Source of the DNA: CAVUXJ01 sp963814975
GTDB taxonomy: Bacteria > Acidobacteriota > Vicinamibacteria > Vicinamibacterales > CAVVIG01
DNA length: 64,000 nt
Assembly: GCA_963814975.1 (NCBI GenBank)
Contig: CAWFFB010000022.1
Location: 434,001-498,000, forward strand
Direction of reading: 5' to 3'
Shown piece after piece: positions 1 to 8,914 of the stretch. Position numbers and translations under genes: made by a program. The notes under the pieces were generated by a model, which saw nothing but the letters and a program-made list of their open reading frames with translations, was not told the DNA's origin and searched no databases. Every line of letters begins with the position of its first letter. Positions within the stretch are counted from its first letter, which is position 1.

Positions 1-1
1 T

Positions 2-166
2 CCGATCGAGCTGGCGTTTGCCAAATTGAAAGCATTCTTACGCGCCGCGCGCCCGCGTAGCTACGAGCAGGTCTGCGGCCTGATCGCGATGGCGCTCGAC
101 CTCTTCACGGCCGACGAATGCGCAGATTATGCCCGGCATTGCGGCTACCGTGTTGCTACGTCGTAA
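2..166 (+). pseudogene. IS630-family transposase, C-terminal end (cut by window edge)
   Basis: An open frame runs in from the window edge and ends at TAA 164-166. It encodes about 54 residues beginning PIELAFAKLKAFLRAA and ending GYRVATS. The 'N-P-I-E ... F..LK' stretch followed by a short Ala/Tyr-rich tail is the usual end of the DDE domain of IS630-type transposases. The catalytic core lies outside the window. IS630 elements insert at TA. A TA at 177-178 follows at the expected distance, and acylase coding sequence resumes immediately after it, so the element boundary is placed at about 176 (inference). Family assignment is by motif recognition only. Confidence 0.75.
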
Positions 167-179
167 TGGAAAACGCTAG

Positions 180-1259
180 GAGGGCTTCCGCGCAGGCCGT
201 GCCACGACTCTGATTCGTCAGAAACTTGCCCGACGCGGCGCAGTGTCGTTCAAGGACATGCAGGAGATGCAGGCTGACACCGTGATGATCGATGCCGGCG
301 TGTTCGTGCCCTACATCCTCACCGCCTTCGGCCGTGCGCATAGACCGGGAGCGCCCCCTGCGCTCGCTGCCCTCGGCCAGAATCCTGGAATTGCGGAGGC
401 GGTGAAACGTCTTGGACGGTGGGACTTCTCGACGCCAACCGGCATCCCGGAAGGGTACGACGCGACCGACGTGAGCGGCGAGCTGGCCGCGCCCACCGAG
501 CGCGAAATGGCGTCGAGCGTTGCGGCGACCATTTACAGCGTATGGCGAGCGCAGTTTATCGGGAACACCATCGATGCACCGCTCGTCGCCCTCGGTCTGC
601 AGGACCACCTCGCATCTGATCGGGAGGCGCTGTCGGCGCTCCGTCACCTCCTCGAAACATTCGCGACAGGCAGTGGTATCGGTCGATCGGGTCTGAATTT
701 CTTCAACCTCCCGGGCGTCGCCCCCACAGCGGCGAATGCCGCGGATCGGCGTGACATTCTGATACTGCAAAGCCTCGCCGATGCGCTCGTGCGGCTGGCC
801 GGGCCCTCCTTTGCCGCCGCCTTTCAGCAGTCAACGAACCAGGACGACTACCGGTGGGGCAGACTCCATCGCATCGTGCTCGGGCACATCCTGGACGGCC
901 GGTTCAGCATTCCGCCAGCCGGCGGAGCATTTCCGCAGCCGCTTGTCGGGCTGCCGGGCATTCCCACCGACGGGGGCTTTCAAACGCTCGACCGGGCCGA
1001 TCACCCAGTGCGAGCCGACACCGAGAACGGGTTCATGTTCGCAGAAGGGTCGTCGCAGCGCAGCGTGCACGAGGCGCGGCAGGAGGGCATTCGCGGTGTG
1101 TCGTCGCTGCCCGGTGGTGTGAGCGGCGTGCTTCGCAGCCCGTTGTATCTCAATCTGCTGCCCGCGTGGCTGACCAACGAGGCGTACCCATTGCTGCACG
1201 GGGTGAGCGATCAGCAGGACGACATGTCCGTGACGCAATTCGTGCCAGAGCGAAACTAG
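180..1259 (+). pseudogene. Penicillin acylase family protein, C-terminal remnant
   Basis: In frame from 180 to the stop at 1257-1259 the product shows the C-terminal half of an N-terminal-nucleophile penicillin/acyl-homoserine-lactone acylase: a GFRAGRATTLIRQKL segment, a QEMQADT helix, and DDYRWGRLHR (the family's W-G-x-x-H element) near residue 230. These enzymes hydrolyse amide bonds after self-cleavage and are usually 700-850 aa and periplasmic. Here the signal peptide, alpha chain and the nucleophilic serine are missing. The upstream sequence is an IS630 end, and the frame is closed by TAG 177-179, which includes the IS target TA. The GTG at 243 would give a 338-aa ORF but is unlikely to be a true start because homology continues upstream. 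Probably inactive through IS insertion. Confidence 0.8.
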
Positions 1260-1347
1260 GTCTTTTCGCGAAAGGTTGGGTCACTAGCCGACCTCCTGAG
1301 CAGTGGATAGAGCAGCCGGCGACATCGGTGCTATCGTCGTTGGAGCG

Positions 1348-2444
1348 ATGCCTTCGCCACGCCCTCGCTCCGTCGTCGAACGAATGGCCGGCTACACCCC
1401 GGGCGAGCAGCCCAAGCCGGGCGAACGGGTCATCAAACTCAATACCAACGAGAACCCGTTTCCGCCGAGCCCCCGCGTCGTCGATGCCATCCGCCGCATC
1501 ACACCGGATGCCCTGCGCCGCTACCCCTCATCAATGGCTGACGAATTCCGTGCGGTCGGCCGCCCGGGTGCACGGCGTCTCCCCCGAAAGCATCCTGGCG
1601 GGTAACGGCAGCGACGACATCCTGCAGATCGCACTCCGCAGCTACTGCGGCCCAGGCGACGTCCTTGCCTGCCCGGATCCGACCTACTCGCTTTACCCGG
1701 TGCTCGCGGAGCTTGCGGACGTTCGGCTCATCCCGGTGCCGTGGGAGGCCGGCTGGCGGTTGCCGACCGAGGCGCTGTTGAGCGAGCGAGCGCGCGCAAT
1801 TTTCTTCGCGAATCCCAACTCGCCGTCAGGAACGTCGGTGGCTGTCGCAGAGATCGAGGCGCTGGCCAGGGCGACCGAGGCGCTCGTGCTCGTGGACGAA
1901 GCGTACGCGGACTTTGCCGACGACAACTGCCTGAGTCTGCCGGGGCGACGACCGAACGTCCTCGTCACGCGCACGTTCAGCAAGGGCTACGGCCTGGCAG
2001 GCCTGCGGTTTGGCTACGCCATCGGCGATCCGGAAGTGATCGCGCAGATGGCCAAGGTCAAGGACAGCTACAACTGCGACGCGATTGCCATCGCGGCGGC
2101 GTGCGCCGCGCTCGACGATCGTGGAGTACGCACGCGCGAACTGGCGGGCCATTCGAGCCGAACGCGAGAGACTGTCCTCGGAGCTCGAGCGCCGCCGGTT
2201 CGCGGTCATCCCGAGCCAGGCGAATTTCCTGCTGGTGACCACGCCGGATGCGGCACATGCGGGATGGCTCTACGCCGCCCTCAAGGTGCGCGGGGTGCTG
2301 GTCCGGTTTTTCGACAAGCCGGCATTGGACAACAAGCTGCGGATCAGCGTCGGCGCCCCCGCGGAGAACGACGCGTTGCTTGCTGCACTTGATGCGGCCT
2401 TTGCTCATGAACCGTCGCGGATGGGACGGTCGACGACGGCTTGA
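1348..2444 (+). CDS. hisC: Histidinol-phosphate aminotransferase (two frameshifts)
   Basis: PLP-dependent class I/II aminotransferase of the HisC type, which makes L-histidinol phosphate from imidazole-acetol phosphate. The start is ATG 1348 (MPSPRPRSVVERMAGY). Visible signatures are KLNTNENPFPPSP (substrate loop), GNGSDDIL, FFANPNSPSGT (PLP ring contact), LVDEAYADF and TRTFSKGYGLAGLRFGY, whose Lys should form the PLP Schiff base. Restored length is about 365 aa, normal for the family. The reading frame changes near 1550-1560 (within YPSSMADEFRAV / AARVHGVSPES) and again near 2115-2125 (ALDD / VEYARANW), so no single ORF covers it. No other his genes lie nearby. The indels may be sequencing errors, since all catalytic motifs are intact. 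Confidence 0.88.
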
Positions 2445-2540
2445 TCGCCTGCCGGGGGCGCCGAAGCGATCACGGCCGATGTGGCAATGCCTGAGGCGAC
2501 TGCACGTTTCTCGACCGATTGCCCGATCCGCGTTGATCGT

Positions 2541-3991
2541 CTAGGTGCCGCAGAAAGTCTGGTGCACGATTTCTTCTGGTTGCGGTGGCGTTTCAAGGTC
2601 GGCGTATTCGATTTGTTCAGCGTAGGGCGCGACCAGGGCATCGACGAGACGGTGAAACGGGGCGAAGTCGCCACGATAGGCGCTCTGGATGGCTTGTTCC
2701 ACTCGGTGGTTGCGCGGGACCAGGACCGGGTTGGCAGCGCCCATGTCGACGAGGGGCCTGGCGAGGTTGGCTTCCTTACGCCACTTGGCGAGCCATTTTT
2801 CAAAAGGCTCGCCGTTCGAAAACATCGCAGTGAGCGCGTGAGGATGTCCTCCACCGGCGACGCGCGTGAGGTGACGGAAGAAGAGAGTGAAATCGATCTC
2901 CTGCAAGGCGAGCAGATCCAGACACTCCTGGATGAGTTCAACCGGCGCTTCCGGTGGGAGGCCGAGTTTGGCGAAGAAGCGGGCGATGTACTGGCCGCGG
3001 AATCGCCCCGGATATCCGGAGAGTGCGGCTTCGGCGATCCCGATCGCTTCACTTTGATCCTCAGATAACAAGGGCAGCAGCGTTTCCGCGAAACGGGTGA
3101 CGTTCCAGAGGCCGATGTCGGGCTGGCTGCCCCAGGCATAACGGCCACGGGAGTCGATCGAGCTGTAGACGCAGCGCGGATGGAAGGTATCCATGAACGC
3201 GCACGGGCCGTAGTCGATCGTCTCCCCGGAGATGGCGGTGTTGTCCGTGTTCATCACGCCGTGGATGAAGCCAAGAGACATCCACTGGGCGATGAGGTCC
3301 GCCTGAGCAGTCGCGACCGACTCCAACAGCGCCACATACGGACGTGACGCATGAGCGGCGTCCGGATAGTGACGGGCGATCGCATGATCGGCGAGCAGCC
3401 GCAGCGCATCCAGGTCGTTGCGCGCCCGAAAGTACTCGAACGTTCCAACGCGAATGTGACTGGCCGCCACACGGGTGAACACGGCGCCCGGCAGCAGCCC
3501 ATCCGGACGCACGATGCTTTCGCCGGTCGTCACGGCGGCAAGCGCTCGCGTCGTGGGTACCCCGAGCGCGGCCATGGCTTCGCTGACGATGTATTCGCGG
3601 AGCACCGGGCCGAGAGCTGCCTTGCCATCGCCGCCGCGGGAGAATGGTGTGCGCCCCGACCCCTTCAGCTGCAGATCGCGACGTGCGCCCTCAGTGTCGA
3701 CGACTTCACCGAGCAGAATCGCACGGCCGTCGCCGAGTTGCGACACGAATCCACCGAACTGGTGGCCGGCGTAGGCCTGTGCAATCGGTTCGGCCCCCTG
3801 GGGCATCGGCGTTGCCAGCGAGCATCTGCGAGGCCGTCAGGTGATTTCAGCCAGTCGGCATCCAGCGACAGTTGCGCCGCCAGTCCGAGGTTGAGGCGAA
3901 TGAGCGTCGGTTCCGGAACCCGGGCGGGCTGCTGTCTGGCGAAGAAACGTTCGGGCAGCTCGACGTACGTGTTGTCGAAGAGAATGTTCAT
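2541..3991 (-). CDS. selO: SelO / YdiU pseudokinase, protein adenylyltransferase (frameshifted)
   Basis: SelO proteins have a kinase-like fold but transfer AMP to Ser/Thr/Tyr of target proteins, in bacteria linked to redox stress. Seen here are YAGHQFGGF, LGDGRAILLGE, LKGSGRTPFSRGGDGKA (nucleotide loop), HGVMNTDN followed by TIDYGPCAFMD (metal and catalytic region), and a Cys three residues from the C terminus (TFCGT), where the redox cysteine of the E. coli protein lies. Restored length is about 483 aa, as expected. The start is ATG 3991 (MNILFDNTYVELPERFFA). Two +1 shifts occur within about 25 bases near 3805-3830, each at a GATG, between SPDGLA and MPQGAEPIA. The six residues between them (MLAGNA) read in the third frame. 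The gene is convergent with hisC, separated by about 95 bases. Confidence 0.9.
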
Positions 3992-4001
3992 AGAACCCGT
4001 T

Positions 4002-4529
4002 TACTTGACGTTAACGGCCTGCAGGCAAGCCGTGGAGTTTGCCCGGATTCTTCCACTGACGCTGGCCGCCGTGGACTTCATCCGCCGGTCAGCGGGCTCA
4101 TGACCGCTGGCCGCATGGCCGTCGGGCAGCGCAATTGCGGCAAATGCCCCCCGAAGCTTCCTTCTCGTGCCCATTTCCAGCCTGGGTCTTTCCAGGGGGT
4201 ATCCGTAAGCTGGCAGCGTACCTCACTGCCAAGAAAACGCCGTCAATGCTGTCATTCACCGTGGAATCTGGATGAGCGAATGTTCCTTGCACGAATGCGG
4301 GTCGTGGACGACAAGCAGCGTGGCGCCCATAGAAAGAAGCTGCTCTTTTTCAACCCACCGCCGTCTGAAGGATCTGCCGTTGATAGGATCCGCGACTCGA
4401 CGTCTGACGAGGGATACAATTGATGAAGCGGCGTCGGATCCGGGGGAAAGTGACACCGTCGGCGACACCGACCCAGCTGAGGCTGATAGTCGTTCGCAAG
4501 CCGCCAGGATTTCTTAGCAATTTCGACGC
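4002..4529. other. Intergenic region, no supported gene
   Basis: This lies upstream of selO and before the tRNA-Ser fragment. Open frames here are short, overlap each other on both strands and show no recognisable domain or ribosome-binding site. Confidence 0.5.
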
Positions 4530-4572
4530 GGAGGGATGGCCGAGTGGTCGATGGCGGTGGTCTTGAAAAACT
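4530..4572 (+). pseudogene. tRNA-Ser(TGA) 5' half, interrupted in the anticodon arm
   Basis: The sequence starts GGAGGGATGGCCGAGTGG and continues through a D-arm to GGCGGTGGTCTTGAAAA. This matches a bacterial tRNA-Ser from the acceptor 5' strand to the anticodon loop, with anticodon TGA inside CTTGAAA. The 3' side of the anticodon stem should read ACCAC but reads AACTG. From there the sequence follows the 150-bp repeat unit that recurs at 8143. No variable arm, T-arm or 3' acceptor strand (TCCCTCC) was found downstream. Tyrosine integrases commonly recombine at tRNA anticodon loops, so this looks like an integration junction (inference). Confidence 0.6.
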
Positions 4573-4713
4573 GATCGGCCACTTTTCCGAATTCGCGAAT
4601 TTCCCCGTAAAGTCCGCACGTCACGCCAGATAGCCCTCGATTGCTCGGATTGCGTCCCGTGCGCGTCCTGACTCGTCCCGTTCTGACCCGACCGCTACAC
4701 TTCCGGTGACACA
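4564..4713 (+). repeat. Direct repeat, copy A (~150 bp)
   Basis: This copy matches 8143-8289 in the same orientation over its whole length at roughly 80-85% by eye. It includes a long identical core containing CGCGAATTTCCCCGTAAAG and an identical end, CGCTACACTTCCGGTGACACA. It begins exactly at the disrupted anticodon loop of the tRNA-Ser fragment. Neither strand encodes anything recognisable. It could be the terminus of an integrative element or a dispersed non-coding repeat. Confidence 0.75.
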
Positions 4714-5014
4714 AACACGCGTAACTCGAGCAGGGTGTAGATCGCCATCGACAGACCTCCGGGATGGGTCTCGCTAACCGCGCGCCGTCGGCTCCATCGC
4801 GGCATAGGCAGCTAAACCGGCAGACCGCTGTTGCGGTGATCCTCCGCTCGGGCTATGCGGGTTCGTTCGTGTCGACCTTGCCGGCCTTGATGAGGCAACC
4901 AGATCTGCGGGCAGTGCCTCGGCATCGAACTTTGAGCCCGAGGCTTGTGGTGACTCCTTACGGTGCAATCGACCTCGTAATGACGGCCAGGCATATAGGC
5001 TTCTCATGACGCCG

Positions 5015-5104
5015 TCAGCGCCGTGGGCGGTTTCGCAGTATGTACAGCGCAAATAGCACCACAAACACAATCATCAGGGGTAGAAGCGTCTCCGTTACAA
5101 ACAT
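5015..5104 (-). CDS. Small single-pass membrane protein (29 aa)
   Basis: This is a 29-codon ORF, ATG 5104 to TGA 5015. The product is MFVTETLLPLMIVFVV followed by a short hydrophobic stretch and the basic end LRNRPRR. A single hydrophobic helix (about residues 7-23) with a positively charged C-terminal tail is typical of bacterial small membrane proteins that associate with a larger transporter or kinase. A purine-rich AAGGGG lies about 8 bases before the ATG. It sits between the two direct repeats, downstream of the histidine kinase and on the same strand. No family is recognised. The size alone makes chance possible. Confidence 0.4.
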   Translation of the reverse strand: MFVTETLLPLMIVFVVLFALYILRNRPRR

Positions 5105-5467
5105 CAGAGAACCCCTTCCGAAGCGTCGTATAGGAATTACTTACAGCCGCTGAGATTGGCTGATCAACCGCTCTCGAAGTCTAAGCTCGAAGAATAGGGT
5201 CGGGAGTATCTCAAACCCAAGGGCAGAGACTCTAGAAGGGAAAAATCGCTGGGCCGCCAGCTAGTCTATTTCCGGCGCGTTGGTTGCCATACGCAGAATC
5301 GTGTCGGCCTACGACCGTGAGCATCATTTGAAATTGCCGCGTCGACTGTCGAGAGTGTCTATGTCAAGCGCGAGAACTGCTACTCTAGTGCTATCGGCCG
5401 AGGCGTAGGGCCACTACGTTTCCGCACAGATGGGCTCGCGCATCGAGGCACGATACGCACCAATGGT
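5105..5467. other. Intergenic region downstream of the histidine kinase
   Basis: About 360 bases with no convincing coding frame. Base composition is visibly less GC-rich than in the neighbouring genes. No strong terminator hairpin was recognised. Confidence 0.45.
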
Positions 5468-7756
5468 TTACAAGATCGCCACAATCCGCACGAGCTCTAG
5501 GGGATCCATTGGCTTGATCACATGCTGCTGAAACCCAGCCGCTAAAGCTCGATCGCGGTCTGTCGCGCGTGCATAAGCCGTAAAGGCAACTGCAGGTATA
5601 TCGGGGAACAGCACGCGAAGCTGCTTCAGCAAGGCGTACCCGTCTTCATCAGGTAGCCCGAGGTCCGCGACGAGCACATCCGGTCTCACATGCGCGACGC
5701 GTTCGATCGCCTCTCGTGTCGTTGACGCGGATACGACGCGGGCGCCAGCTCCCTCCAGTACTCCTGCGATCATTGTGCGCGCATCTTCATGATCTTCGAC
5801 GACGAGGATAATGCGACCGCGGAGCAATGTCGCGACATCGTGTGCGTCGCGGATGGGTGAACTCTCAAGCGGCCGCCCCTGATGACCAGCGGCGATGGGC
5901 AGGTCGACAAGGAACGTGGCGCCGCACCCTTCTCCAGCGCTCGACGCGCTCACAGTGCCGCCGTGTAAGTCCACGATTTGTCGGACGATCGCGAGGCCCA
6001 GGCCCAACCCTCCATGCGTTCGGGTCATCGATGAATCGGCCTGCCGAAACCGATCGAATACAAAGGGCAGGATGTCGCGGCGGATGCCAATGCCCGTATC
6101 GGTAATCTCGAATGCGATACACCCGTCCACCGATCGCAGGGTCACCGTAACCACACCGCCGCTGCAAGTGAACTTCAACGCATTGGATAGCAGGTTCCAG
6201 AACACTTGCTGAAGTCGGTGGGCATCGGCCAATACGGGAGGCAGATCGTCGGCGATACGTTCCACAAGTTGGATCCGTTTGGCCTCCACGGTAGGACGGA
6301 CCGTGTCGATGGCGGCCAGGACGATCGACCGGACGTCGACGTTGGCCATCGAGAAGGTCATCTTGCCGGTGATGATCCGCGACACGTCCAGCACCTCCTC
6401 GATCAAGCGGAGCTGCGCTTCGGCGTTCCGTTGGATAACGTTGACGGCGTGCGCCGTACTTGTGTCCAAATCCCGCGATCCGAGAATCCGTGCCCACCCG
6501 AAAATGGCGTTGAGCGGCGTCCGTAGTTCGTGCGACAGCGTGCTCAGAAATTCGTCTTTGAGTCGATTCGCCTCGAGCGCCTCTCGATACAGCTGGATTC
6601 GGTCTAGGGCCAGTCGGATCCGCCGTCCCACGGCCTCCACGACCAACGTGGCCGAGGGCGTGAGGCGGTGCTTAGTTCGCGAAAGGAGCGACAACACCGC
6701 TTTCACTCTGCCGTCGACCACGAGGGGCACCAGCGCCGCCGTGCCTGCGCCTAGCTGCTTGAAAGCTGACACTGGTCCTCTTGGGCCGAGCAGCCTCGAC
6801 GACAGGTCCCCTACATCGGAACTGAGGATCGCCAGCCCGCCAGACGCGATCACTCCGCCGAGCAGTGAATCAGAAGGAAGATCGCCGGACGCGGCCGCCG
6901 TCAGAGTCACGAGCGTCGACTCATGCGTCGTCTCTGCATGAATCCCAGGCACGCACCGAATCGTCCCTTCGTCGGTGACGACGTGCACCATTGTCCAGTC
7001 GGCGAGGAAAGGCACCGGGAGTCGGCACACCACGTCGATGAGGTCCTCAAACGCAACGAGGGGCGCCAGACGATCGGAAAAGTTCGACAGAAACGCCAGC
7101 GTGTCGCGTTGCTCGACAATGGCGCGCTGACGCGACCGTTCCGCCTCCTCGCGTTCAGCGATTTCGACTCGCAGGCGCTCGTTCGCGAGCTCGAGTGCGA
7201 CGGTACGCTCCTTGACGCGCACCTCGAGCTCGGCATGTGCGGTGCGCAACGCTCGTTCATTGTCACGAAGCTTGCGTTCGGCATCAATGCGTTCGGTGAT
7301 GTCAATCGCGTGTCCGAGAACGTACGGGATTATCGGGTGACCGTGGGATAGCACGTTGCGATACATCCAGACCCTGGCGGTTCCATTCCGCGCGACCACT
7401 GTCATGACGCCCGCATCGTTCCCACGCTCTTGAATGCGTCGCAGGTAATCGTCGAAAAGCAGCCGCTTGTCGGCCGCCAGAAACTCGCGCAAGTTGCGGC
7501 CGATGCCATCCTCCGGGCGATAGCCAAGAGAGCTGGCCGCGGCGGGGTTGATCGAGAGGATAATGCCAGTCAGGTCGTGAGTGCAGATCAGGCCAAGGCT
7601 GGATTCGATCAGTTCGCGGCACCGCCGTTCGCTGTCATGGAGCGCGTCGTTTGTTCTTTGACATGCCTCGGTCAACTCTTCAGGAGCGGCCGGATTGCGC
7701 TCGTTGAGGGGCGTAGTCCTACGAACGGGTAGTTCGCCGCGATCGTGATCGGACAT
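5468..7756 (-). CDS. PAS-GAF hybrid sensor histidine kinase with C-terminal receiver
   Basis: Intact 762-aa cytoplasmic sensor kinase. Order of parts: PAS sensor at about 40-155, coiled coil at about 157-210 (ELEVRVKERTVALELANERL), GAF-like domain at about 215-385, HisKA with FLSTLSHELRTPLN (phosphorylated His409), HATPase with N box NLLSNALKF (521-529), G1 DTGIGI and G2 GGLGLGL, and a receiver domain from about 648 with acidic pair EDHEDAR, phospho-acceptor Asp698 in VADLGLPDEDGY, then FTAYA and IKPMD. There is no transmembrane segment, so it senses an intracellular signal through PAS/GAF. No cognate output regulator is adjacent, so it is an orphan hybrid kinase. It is one of the few long genes here without a frameshift, and it lies between the two direct repeats. 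Confidence 0.93.
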   Translation of the reverse strand: MSDHDRGELPVRRTTPLNERNPAAPEELTEACQRTNDALHDSERRCRELIESSLGLICTHDLTGIILSINPAAASSLGYRPEDGIGRNLREFLAADKRLLFDDYLRRIQERGNDAGVMTVVARNGTARVWMYRNVLSHGHPIIPYVLGHAIDITERIDAERKLRDNERALRTAHAELEVRVKERTVALELANERLRVEIAEREEAERSRQRAIVEQRDTLAFLSNFSDRLAPLVAFEDLIDVVCRLPVPFLADWTMVHVVTDEGTIRCVPGIHAETTHESTLVTLTAAASGDLPSDSLLGGVIASGGLAILSSDVGDLSSRLLGPRGPVSAFKQLGAGTAALVPLVVDGRVKAVLSLLSRTKHRLTPSATLVVEAVGRRIRLALDRIQLYREALEANRLKDEFLSTLSHELRTPLNAIFGWARILGSRDLDTSTAHAVNVIQRNAEAQLRLIEEVLDVSRIITGKMTFSMANVDVRSIVLAAIDTVRPTVEAKRIQLVERIADDLPPVLADAHRLQQVFWNLLSNALKFTCSGGVVTVTLRSVDGCIAFEITDTGIGIRRDILPFVFDRFRQADSSMTRTHGGLGLGLAIVRQIVDLHGGTVSASSAGEGCGATFLVDLPIAAGHQGRPLESSPIRDAHDVATLLRGRIILVVEDHEDARTMIAGVLEGAGARVVSASTTREAIERVAHVRPDVLVADLGLPDEDGYALLKQLRVLFPDIPAVAFTAYARATDRDRALAAGFQQHVIKPMDPLELVRIVAIL

Positions 7757-7775
7757 GAATTGACTGGAAACCGTG

Positions 7776-7781
7776 ATTATA
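7776..7781 (-). promoter_or_regulatory. Candidate -10 element of the histidine kinase gene
   Basis: On the minus strand a perfect TATAAT lies about 20 bases before the ATG at 7756, giving a very short 5' leader. No good -35 is present at 16-18 bases. A ribosome-binding site is also not obvious, which would fit leaderless or near-leaderless initiation. Confidence 0.35.
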
Positions 7782-8142
7782 GGGTGTTTCTTGATCCAAC
7801 GACATCGGTGCCGACGGCGCTAGCTCATCGGTTGACGACCTGTTTTTCTCGACTGAAAGAGCCCATCGAATGTCGCGTGATCTGGCAAGCGGCCCTATTG
7901 CGGGTTTGGGCAGAACCCAAGAACGTGAAACCCTCTAGAAACCTACGGGGTCGCCGAGAGGTGCGCAGACCCGACCCAGGATCCCTCCCGGGATGGTGTC
8001 GGGTTTTCAACTCGCTTAGGTGAGACCCCAAGTTCACGCATTCTGTATCCCTCTCTTACCCAGTACGGCACGGCGCACCGCGGTTCATCGAAGCTTGGGC
8101 GCGAAAGGCGGTGGTCTTTCCAACCATCACATTTCAAGGTCC
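7782..8142. other. Intergenic region with a tRNA-Ser-like 12-mer
   Basis: No gene is recognised. At 8107-8118 the 12-mer GGCGGTGGTCTT is identical to the D-arm/anticodon-arm stretch of the tRNA-Ser fragment at 4553-4564. It lies about 25 bases before direct repeat B, so copy B may also derive from a tRNA-Ser junction. Confidence 0.35.
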
Positions 8143-8289
8143 TGAAAAACTGAAGGGCGACTTATTCGAACTCGCGAATTTCCCCGTAAAGTCCGCACGC
8201 TGCGCCACAGAGCCCTCAATTGCAGGATTGCGTCCTGACCCGTCCTGCTCGTCCCGTTCTGACCCGACCGCTACACTTCCGGTGACACA
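8143..8289 (+). repeat. Direct repeat, copy B (~147 bp)
   Basis: Second copy of the repeat at 4564-4713, same orientation, starting with the same TGAAAAACTGA and ending with the same CTTCCGGTGACACA. The distance between copies is about 3.58 kb, enclosing the hybrid histidine kinase and the 29-aa membrane ORF. Confidence 0.75.
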
Positions 8290-8313
8290 GAGAGGTCCAA
8301 GCTAGCTCGGTCT

Positions 8314-8796
8314 CTAAGTCGCGGCCATCGGCAGATAGCCAGAAAGCTTGGTAAGCACTGCGCCGCTATCGAGAAGAAGATCCCGATCTGGCTGCACGTC
8401 GTGATCGAGATCCTTCCCGATTCTTTTGCCAATGATCCTGATCGCCTCGCGCGCTTCAGCGGAAGCGCAGGTTGTGCCTACCATAAACCTCGTTCTTGTT
8501 GGAACCATTGCGGTTGCAGCCGGCGATGACCAGCCTTCCAATGTGATGTCAGTGTTCAGCTCCCTGCTGACGGCGCTTCGAGATTCCGGCAGTTCGCGGG
8601 CGAACCTTGCAGCTTGAGATCCTCGCGCTACGGCATCAGCTTCAAGTCTTGAACGATCGCATGGGCACCGACTTCGGTTGACTCCCTTCGACCGGCAGCT
8701 CGATTTGGGCACCAGCTTCGCGTGCTTGAACGATCGCATCCGCGCGTCGACTTCGGCTGACGCGCTTCGACCGGCGACTCGGGGCCTGGTTCTCAC
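8314..8796 (-). CDS. Hypothetical protein, weakly supported (up to 160 aa)
   Basis: An open frame of 160 codons with no recognised domain. The N-terminal third is low-complexity basic sequence generated by the duplicated ~78-bp unit beneath it. The C-terminal 90 residues look more protein-like, with alternating helix-type composition (AEAREAIRIIGKRIGKDL) and a short hydrophobic end. An internal start would drop the repeat-encoded part. It may be a real small gene fused by chance to the repeat, or no gene at all. Confidence 0.25.
   Translation of the reverse strand: MRTRPRVAGRSASAEVDARMRSFKHAKLVPKSSCRSKGVNRSRCPCDRSRLEADAVARGSQAARFARELPESRSAVSRELNTDITLEGWSSPAATAMVPTRTRFMVGTTCASAEAREAIRIIGKRIGKDLDHDVQPDRDLLLDSGAVLTKLSGYLPMAAT
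8630..8786 (+). repeat. Imperfect tandem duplication, two ~78-bp units
   Basis: Units at about 8630-8707 and 8708-8786 share CA(T/C)CAGCTTC, then CTTGAACGATCGCAT, then GACTTCGG(T/C)TGAC and CTTCGACCGGC in the same order and spacing. Several substitutions between the units indicate an old duplication. No known repeat family was recognised. Confidence 0.65.
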
Positions 8797-8914
8797 GGGT
8801 CTGGTCTAATGGCGTGCAGCGCTCGTCATCGGCCTCTCTGCCAGCAGGGCTTCAACTTGCAATACCGCTCAGTCACTTCCTGACGTTTACGACGCAGACG
8901 GTCCGCTGCCAACG

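Noticed and set aside
854..1610. First part of a long plus-strand frame covering acylase and hisC
   Set aside because: Only the part after about 1555 carries hisC homology. The earlier part is out of frame with the acylase remnant and is a chance extension.
4695..4748. A 17-aa ORF with a good GGAGG site ending in direct repeat A
   Set aside because: Its C-terminal half is encoded by the repeat. It may be the truncated start of an older gene but is too short to support.
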